Below are positions 41,821 to 64,000 of a stretch of 64,000 bases of DNA, in pieces. The number at the start of each line of letters is the position of its first letter. Within the stretch, counting starts at the first letter, position 1. Position numbers and translations under genes: made by a program. The stretch is from Embiotoca jacksoni (taxonomy: Eukaryota; Chordata; Actinopteri; Embiotocidae), in the NCBI GenBank assembly GCA_022577435.1, contig JAKOON010000017.1, positions 13,881,528 through 13,945,527 on the forward strand, in the 5' to 3' direction. The notes below the pieces were generated by a model, which was given only the letters and a program-made list of their open reading frames with translations, did no database searches and was not told the origin of the DNA.

Positions 41821-44326
41821 TCAACCCTGCAACCTCACTAGTCCGTCCGCATACTGGAACTGGTCGCTGTTTTCGTACTCCAGCATGTCGAGAGCGACCT
41901 CGCAGCTCTCCTTGACCACGCGCTCTTGGTCGCTACGGTAACGCTGCAGCACGGCCAGACACTCGTCTTTGCCGATGGAGCCGAGGGCCTCCGCGGCCTC
42001 GTGTCGGACCATGGGGTTCTCACCGCAACGCTCCAGAGCCGCGCGCAGGGCCGGGACCGCCGCCGGGTGCTGCATCTGACCGAGGACGTAGCCGATCTCA
42101 TGACGGAACAGAGCGCTGGAGCACTGCAGGCCTGCACACGCAACACGCACACGCAACACGCACGGGAGAGCAAACAAGAAATAGACACACTATTTTATTT
42201 CTAGAAACTTTACATTCAACTTTTCTACTTTTTTTATCAGCTGGTCTTTGAATTCATCATTTTGGAGCTCTAAAAATCAACATTTTCCTGAATGTTTTCC
42301 TTCCTAAGCTGGTTAAAGAAAAGGCACGTGTTTACCGAAGAGGATAAAACCACTCAGGCAATAGATGTGAAATACCACAATGAAGATATTAACATAAATA
42401 TATTTACATTTTGATGAATGGCAACTCAAATTTAAATGAGATGATCAAATCCCCAGACTATGACTTGAAGAGTTTTTAAAATTCCCTGATATTCCTGGAC
42501 CAGTGGAAACCCAGTTATGAGCTTTCTGTGTTGAACAGAAAACATCTCTAAAAGGCCCAAAGACCACCAGCCTGGTTTGTTTTTCCACTGAAACAGATTT
42601 ACAGTTGGTGGCTGAGTAGAAATTTCAACTTACAAAGTGAGAAACATGAAATGCCTAAAAGTTAACGGATCTAAAGTCATCGTACCGTCTCCCAGTGCCA
42701 GCACAGCCTCCTCCGTGCCCAGGTTTCGCAGGGCGAACATGGCCCGGTAGCGCTCAAAGAGTGGCAGGCTTTCATCCAACAGGCTGCAGCGCAGCTCCGA
42801 CACGCTCTTCCTCACAGCTGGAGGCGCCGGGTCCACAGAGCAGTAGGGGTTCTGGTCTGTGCTGCCGTCCTCCAGCTGCTTCTCTCCTCCACTCTGCAGC
42901 CACTCCAGCCGGCGAACAGCCAGCTGACACGTCTCCGCCACCTGCAGAGATTTAGGGTCCGATGTTAGACCTCCGACGCACACTTCAGACTCACCTTCTT
43001 GTTGACGGTCGCGACACAACTGAATGAAGGGGAGAACCACCAACCGTGTTTGTGCTCCTACCTCTATGACAGGATCTTGGCTGTACTCTTTCAGAAGGTC
43101 CAGAACCGCTGAGTCACCGATCGCTCCCAGAGCTTCTCCTGCAGACACACAGAGACACACAGATGCAACACTGTCGCACATCATCCTCGTGCCTCTTTGT
43201 GCTGTGATTATCAGAATATTTTCCTGAGGAGAGCAAAGTGAAGCACTACCCAGTGTTGGTAGGGTGTTCCTAATAATGTGCTCTTTGAGTGACCGTGTGG
43301 CTGGCAGTGAGCGGACTCCTCTCATCCCTGTACGGTGTGCACGTCTGTTAACCCGCTTCGTGCCCGTTTACCTGCTTCATGTTTACCTGCTTCGTGCCTG
43401 ACCATTGGCTCCTGCTGTGTGTCTCTGAGGACAGCCGTCAGAGTGGGAACGGCCCGTCTGTCCTGCATCTGTCCCAGGCAGTAGGCCAGCTCGTGCTTCA
43501 GCAGGGCCGACTCGTCATCGAAGGCCTTGCCGATCCATTCGATGGCTTCAGCACCTGACACACAGCTTGAATCAGCTCAATACAAGACACATTCCTCACT
43601 CGTTCATCTTTGGATGGATTTCACAACATGCCACTGTTAATCGTTTAGTGGGTCGACAGGATTCTCTTGGAAACATGGACAGACCTATAGTCTGATAAAA
43701 CAATATGCATTACATTATTATCTAACTCCAAATGGAGAATAATCTGGTTATTTCTTATGCAAATATAATAAATGGACTCTGCTTGCAAACAAAGTCTAGT
43801 AAAGTGATCTTCCTCCAAAGGGAGATGAGCAGGTGTACACGCTGCCATCACACGACTACAACTGTTCATTACAATAACAATAAAATGTCTGTTTCCACAT
43901 TTGATATGTTGCCGTTAGTCTATTTTCAATTAAATATGTGTTTATATGATTTGTAAATCATCCCATTGTGTTTTTAATTTACATTTTATAGTGTAACAAT
44001 TGTTTTGGCTTACAGCCTTCGATCATACATTGTAGGCTGCATGTGGACGTCCAGGGCGACTTGGTCTCGTGCAGATGTGAAACCATGCATACAAGGAGAC
44101 CTGGAATCAACCTTGACATCTAAAATCACTCTGAATCCTGCGTGCCGTGCGGCGCTTCCTGTAAGTTTTAAAAACTTAACAGGTTCATAGAAGAGTCTGT
44201 GCTTTGTGGGCATGTTTTACCTCCCAGGCTCCTCAGGGTGAATAAAGCTCTGAAGCGCTGGGTCAGGTCGAGTCTCGGGTCCACCAGAACCTGTCCTACG
44301 GCCGTCACCTGCTCCACGCTGGCCAT
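41821..44326 (-). CDS. dohh: Deoxyhypusine hydroxylase (dohh), complete, 5 coding exons
   Basis: Non-haem di-iron monooxygenase that converts deoxyhypusine to hypusine on eIF5A, the last step of hypusination, in the cytosol. Exons: 44221-44326, 43387-43554, 43062-43138, 42686-42941 and 41821-42131, joining to 918 bp (305 residues plus stop; human 302). The ATG is one base after an acceptor, so the 5' UTR must have at least one upstream exon. The protein is two blocks of HEAT/PBS-lyase repeats separated by a variable Ser/Gly/Glu-rich linker. All four His-Glu iron-binding pairs are present: HE 56-57 (LLKHELAYCLGQ), 89-90 (VRHEAGEAL), 213-214 (LFRHEIGYVLGQ) and 246-247 (VRHEAAEAL). It is divergent from cherp. 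The exon 2 donor is duplicated 15 bp away. Confidence 0.96.
42225..42500. mobile_element. Dispersed hAT-like repeat fragment in dohh intron 4
   Basis: Diverged copy of the element at 24460-24880. Shared segments include GGTCTTTGAATTCATCATTTT, CATTTTCCTGAATG and TAAAACCACTCAGG, followed by ATTTTGATGAATGGCAACT and AATTCCCTGATATTCCTGGAC. No open frame remains. Confidence 0.55.
43881..44009 (+). mobile_element. Right-end fragment of the Tc1-like family, dohh intron 1
   Basis: Matches the last about 125 bp of copies A and B: AATGTCTGTTTCCACATTTG, GATTTGTAAATCATCCCATT and TTTTAATTTACATTTTATAG. The left part and the terminal GGGTTG are lost. Confidence 0.65.
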
Positions 44327-44329
44327 GCT

Positions 44330-45406
44330 GCCACAGAGAGACAGAGATCGGTGAGTCTTCAGCTGACTGCTCCCAGCTCTCATCAATAATCAATGCACAC
44401 CTTTGTTTGCTCTGTGACCTGCATAATAACTTTAGCTCCACATGTATGCAGTAAAAATCACCTGTGGATTAGAATTAATGGCACAAAATAAATAATAAAA
44501 AATAAATAATGCAATGAAAAAATTCAGATGAATGTAAGTGTTTAAAGCCATTTCATTCATTATTTTTGGAGTGGCACATCAAGATGCTGATTGAACAGAA
44601 GGACCTGGATCAGCACGTATGACCGTGTGATCCACTTCCAGCCAAAATCCAACAACCTCCCGCATCCATTGTAGAGTGGACCAGCACCCCACAGGCCACA
44701 ATCAATAACCTGATGGTACGTCACAGCAGACACAGATGATCTGAAGTCTTTTACTTCAACGCCATAACATAACGGAAGCATTTATATTTCTGTTGAGAGC
44801 ACATTAATAACTCGGTTACGTATTACGTCAGGCAAACTTATAATATATTGGAAACCAAAATGTATTAATGCATTTTGTTAAATTTCATTCATAGACATTA
44901 GACAAATGTATGCTATCAAGAGTTTTGAGAAGTCATTAGGATGAGATTCACCGAGTGACGTCACAGGCTGCTAGCCACGTGTCAGCGCAGCGGCGACATA
45001 ACAACGACCCGGATGACGCTAACTGTTAGCTCCCTGAGCTAACCCTTTATCCACCTCCAGGTGAACGCGTCCCGGCTCTAAGACAGGATTTAAAGATACC
45101 GACACGACGGGAGTATAAGTTAGACACGACTCGCACAAACCTTCAGTGGGCTGCTGCGGTTTCACTCAGGTACGTCCCGTGTATGACGACAGCAGCCGTA
45201 CCTCGGTCCGGCAACACAGGAGGCGTTTCTTCTTCTTGTTGAACGGCGTCCAGCTGGTGGGCTCATTACTGCCACCTTCTGCTACAGTGTGAATCACAGG
45301 ACAATTACACTCCCCCACTCCCCCCAAAACAAACCTTTATCCACGATGCTTTAATCGCTATAAACCATCAAGTATATATATAAAAAAAACAAAAACAAAA
45401 AACTGT

Positions 45407-45445
<39 letters not shown>

Positions 45446-45871
45446 ACTGAAAACTGCACTGAAAAAAGATTTCGGTAGACCAAGGAGTACATTAAGGGGC
45501 CACAGGCATCGATAGGCTGGAGAGAAAACGACTGATGACTTCCTTCTTCCTCTTAACAATGCAACGAACTAGTTTAAATTCAATTTAAGATAATTCAACT
45601 CTGAGAAAGTAGATATATTCTTTTCTTTTCAACTAACGTAGAGAAAACCACCTCGCAGTCATCTTCCTCCTCGCCGCAGGGGGCGCAGCAGGCAAATCAA
45701 ACGGCGACCTTCCCGTGACGCTGTTTCTGTGTAACACTTCCGGTGTAATGCAGCGGCAACGCAAGTGTGTTTTGTCAATTTCGTGACCTCAATAAGAGAT
45801 ATACTGAAGGAGCGGACCGATATCTGGACTACACACCGAGGCTCAGCGGGTCGCTGAAACAGGAATCTGCC
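44330..45871. other. dohh-cherp intergenic region, head-to-head promoters
   Basis: Contains the dohh 5' UTR exon(s), not placed, and both promoters. A CpG-rich block at about 44950-45190 holds a CRE, an E-box and a possible plus-strand donor (CTCAG|GTACGT at about 45170). An A-homopolymer occupies 45412-45443. A second GC-rich block at about 45660-45870 immediately precedes the cherp ATG. Confidence 0.45.
44956..44981. promoter_or_regulatory. CRE palindrome and E-box between dohh and cherp
   Basis: TGACGTCA at 44956-44963 and CACGTG at 44976-44981, in the CpG-rich block between the divergent genes. Binding is inferred from the motifs only. Confidence 0.4.
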
Positions 45872-61116
<15,245 letters not shown>

Positions 61117-62063
61117 TGTCATCACACCCCTCATCGCCCCCCCAACCACCTCCACCAAGGATCTGACTTTCACTGCTCTCCATCCCGGACTCTGCTCACT
61201 TTCCCGAATCCTCTCCTCTCCTCCCAGAAACCAGGATCACGATGAGAAGCGGTGACGCCGGTCAGCGTGCAGCGACCCGACGGAACCGCCAGCACGAACC
61301 CTCGTAAACACACAAGTCCAACAGGACTCTGAATTCAGTCGAGTCTCAGTCAGACGTACCTCAACATGTTGGAGAGCTACAGCAGAAATGAGACAAATGA
61401 TGGAAGATGAGCGGCAGAAAACAGGGAGAGCTCTGAAATCCCAGCAGTGCTTTTCAACGTTTAAATTGTGCCGAATGAGGAAGTGTGTTAGATTAGTTTG
61501 ACTCGGGTTCAATCAGTTATTTCATTCTTCTTTGTTCAGTTGCTCCGTTAAAGGATTAGTTCACCCACGTGAAAAAACACATCTTATTTGCATCTCCAGA
61601 AACTGTTTTCTTTGAAGAGGATTTAGAAAGTGACTCCTTTATAAAACTCAACCACCCAGCGTGGTAGGTGGAGGCCTCACCTCACTGGGAGGAAGAGGAA
61701 CACATGATTCGTCTGCCTGAGCCTTAAAGTAGAACAAAAGCTTCTCTTTTGAACCTGGTTGGTTTTAACTTCCTATTGTCTGAATTTTTCATGTAATATT
61801 TTCTGTTGAGAAACGTCAGTCTGTCTTTTAGTTGTAGAATCAAAACAAAAAAACCCACAAAGCAAAAGTCAAACATTGGAAATCAGACAGAGACACCGTC
61901 AACAAATAAACACCTCCGACTCACTCATGGGCCTCTTCTGTTCATGACTCCTGTTTGTCTCCACAGCGCCTCCAGTTCATCCATCAGAGTCGTTTTTTTC
62001 TTCTTTCATGTTTGCAGACATGAAAGAAAACAAACAAAAGAATGAAAAGTTTGAAATTATGAA

Positions 62064-62069
62064 AATAAA
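62064..62069 (+). terminator. cherp: cherp polyadenylation signal
   Basis: AATAAA about 950 bp downstream of the cherp stop at 61114-61116, the first canonical signal seen in the 3' UTR. Confidence 0.5.
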
Positions 62070-62089
62070 AATACATCACAATTCTTCCT

Positions 62090-62845
62090 CACTGTTCAAA
62101 CCTTCCAACTTTCTCCTGTCGTTTCCTCCTATGTTGATAAAATATCTCGTGTCTCTGACAAATGTCTGACGAGAAGAAATCGTGCAGTGATGATGTTTTA
62201 TGTCCAAAAGGTCAAAGGTCAGCTTCACTGTGTCTTGGTGTCCGCCTCGACACGGCTGATTGTTTAGATCTTCTGTGACACGTCCACCTTCTACAGCCTG
62301 TAGCCTCTGGACACAACATCGCCTGTTGTCATGGCAATGAGTTTGTGTTCTATCAGAATGAGCTTTATTGGACAAATTGCTTCAAAGTCTTCACTGCATG
62401 TATTATATGAGTCTGGAGGAAGGAAGTTTAACATTCACACACAATTTGGAAATCACTGAACACCTTTCATGTGTGGTGAGTTGTGCGTCATTCACGTTGC
62501 TGTCAGAGTTCATGTCCATAAAAATAACAACTTTACTGTAACACGTTCCATCAGTGAGACTCACCAGTGATGTGATCTGGGTTTTTACACAACATCCACA
62601 GCAGCTGAAGTTCAGTGAGTTGCTGCTGTTTGCAGGAGTCGTTCCTCTGAGATGATGAACCTGCAGCTTCATACAGCAGCAGGTTCCAGAGGAGCGTCTC
62701 CACAGCAGGAACTTCCTGAATAAGGATACTTCTGATTATAAATGATGAGAGCTGAGTGATCAGGATCAATGTGGAGCTGCTCCTCTTCCTCCCAGACAGG
62801 TGAGCTGTCACAGTTGATCAGCTGCAGGTTATGTAGTCATGGTGT
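62090..62845. other. Intergenic DNA downstream of cherp, nothing recognised
   Basis: No gene, RNA or repeat could be supported before the retrotransposon remnant. Confidence 0.4.
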
Positions 62846-62848
62846 TTT

Positions 62849-63921
62849 ATGGATGAACTTCCTGCAGCCCGTCAGACCATTCAAATCAAACAGCAGGAGG
62901 AAGTCCCGGTGCTGTGGAAGACGTCCTGTCTGGTTCCTGTCCCCAAGAAGACGACTCCATCTGGCCTCAACGACTACCGACCGGTTGCCCTCACATCTCA
63001 TGTGATGAAGGTGCTGGAGAGGCTGGTCTTGACCCACCTCAGGCCGCTGGTGAAATCTTCACTGGACTCTCTGCAATTTGCGTACCAGCCTCATGTGGGA
63101 GTGGACGACGCCATCATCTACCTGCTGCAACGAGCTCAGTCTCACCTGGATGGAACCGGAGACTCTGTGAGAATCACTTTCTTTGATTTCTCCAGTGCAT
63201 TCAACACCATCCAACCACTGCTGCTGAGTGAGAAGCTGCAGGTGGTGGGGGGGTGGAGGGGGTGGACACGTCCACCGTCTCCTGGATCACTGACTACCTG
63301 ACAGACAGACCACAGTTTGTCCGTCTGGGCAGTGTGCTGTCTGATACGGTGGTCGGTGGTACTGGAGCTCCTCAGGGAACTGTTCTGTCTCCTTCCTGTT
63401 CACCTTCTACACCACTGACTTCCAGAACAACTCAGAGTCAAGACATCTGCAGAAGTTCTCTGATGACTCTGCAGTGGACGGTGTATAAGGGATGGACGGG
63501 AGGAGGAGTCAGTGGACGGTGTATAAGGGATGGACGGGAGGAGGAGTCAGTGGACGGTGTATAAGGGATGGACGGGAGGAGGAGTCAGTGGGGGAGCAGC
63601 ATTGGAGCCGGAGACACCAACAGACTTAACAAACTGGTTCAGAAGGCCGGCTCCATCATCGGCTACAAACTGGACAGTCTGGAAAAGGTGGTGGAGAGGA
63701 GGACGCTGAGGAAACTATTGTCCATGTTGGATAATCCTGACCACCCTCTCCACCTGCTGCAGGGACAGAGGAGGACGTTCTCCAAAAGATTCCTCCAGCT
63801 GCTGTCACAAGGACAGATACAGGAGATCATTCCTGATACAGGAGATGGTTCCCGATGCAGGAGACGGTTCCTGCCCACTGCAATCAGACTGTACAATAAA
63901 TCACCTTTGGCAAAACAATAA
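62849..63921 (+). mobile_element. Non-LTR retrotransposon (LINE) remnant with reverse-transcriptase domain
   Basis: Plus-strand pieces of a reverse transcriptase: VPVPKKTTPSGLNDYRPVAL, TSHVMKVLERLVLTHL, LDSLQFAYQPHVGVDDAI and ITFFDFSSAFNTI. After a frameshift near 63255 come YLTDRPQFVRLGSVLSDT, GAPQGTVLSP and the FSDDSAV catalytic region. A large internal part is deleted after that, and the C-terminal region follows (NRLNKLVQKAGSIIG, RRTLRKLLSMLDNPDHPLH, RRFLPTAIRLYNKSPLAKQ). It resembles the Rex1/CR1/L2-type LINEs of fish; the exact clade is uncertain. The catalytic Asp-Asp motif is visible but the element is frameshifted and dead. The 3' tail continues toward the window edge. Confidence 0.88.
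63478..63592. repeat. 38-bp tandem triplication inside the LINE remnant
   Basis: The unit beginning GTGTATAAGGGATGGACGGG starts at 63481, 63519 and 63557, period 38. As 38 is not a multiple of 3 the copies are read in different frames. It lies exactly where the reverse transcriptase is internally deleted. Confidence 0.92.
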
Positions 63922-64000
63922 CTCCCTTGCACTGCTGTTTTGTATGTTATTTTGTTCTAATCCATTGCACTGTTGTTTAGTTTAGTTTATTTCATATTAT

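Overview
The window looks like nuclear DNA of a ray-finned (teleost) fish. Genes have many short exons, GT-AG introns are packed with (CA)n and (GACA)n microsatellites and long minisatellites, and teleost-type Tc1/mariner, piggyBac-like, hAT-like and LINE copies are scattered through it. Species is not determinable. All gene models were read by eye from splice signals, codon phase and remembered family sequences; nothing was searched.

Layout, left to right. (1) 1-11 kb, minus strand: the 5' part of a secreted or membrane leucine-rich-repeat gene, most like lrrc24. One of its introns (7.17 kb) is filled almost completely by a satellite of alternating 12- and 9-bp units. (2) 11.4-12.8 kb: a decayed Tc1-like transposon. 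(3) 13.4-32 kb, minus strand: a complete lonp1 gene (mitochondrial Lon protease) with 21 coding exons encoding about 991 residues. Its introns hold a 51-bp minisatellite array of about 40 copies, a 21-bp array and several (TG/CA)n tracts touching splice sites. (4) 32-41.6 kb: a gene-poor stretch with a 1.2-kb Tc1 element that keeps its terminal repeats, a piggyBac-like fold-back element, two orphan terminal-exon candidates and a broken T-type calcium-channel fragment. (5) 41.6-45 kb, minus strand: complete dohh (deoxyhypusine hydroxylase), 5 coding exons, 305 residues. (6) 45.9-62.1 kb, plus strand: complete cherp (SURP, CID, SR and G-patch splicing factor), 19 coding exons, 907 residues, head-to-head with dohh. 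(7) 62.8-64 kb: a rearranged non-LTR retrotransposon reverse-transcriptase remnant running to the window edge.

The three complete genes are housekeeping genes (mitochondrial proteostasis, eIF5A hypusination, pre-mRNA splicing) with intact reading frames and intact active-site motifs. The unusual content is in the introns: the lrrc24-like satellite, whose frame stays open from the signal peptide into the repeat; repeat tracts acting as splice-site context; an inverted repeat bracketing cherp exons 8-9; and dispersed elements that appear to have seeded different minisatellites.
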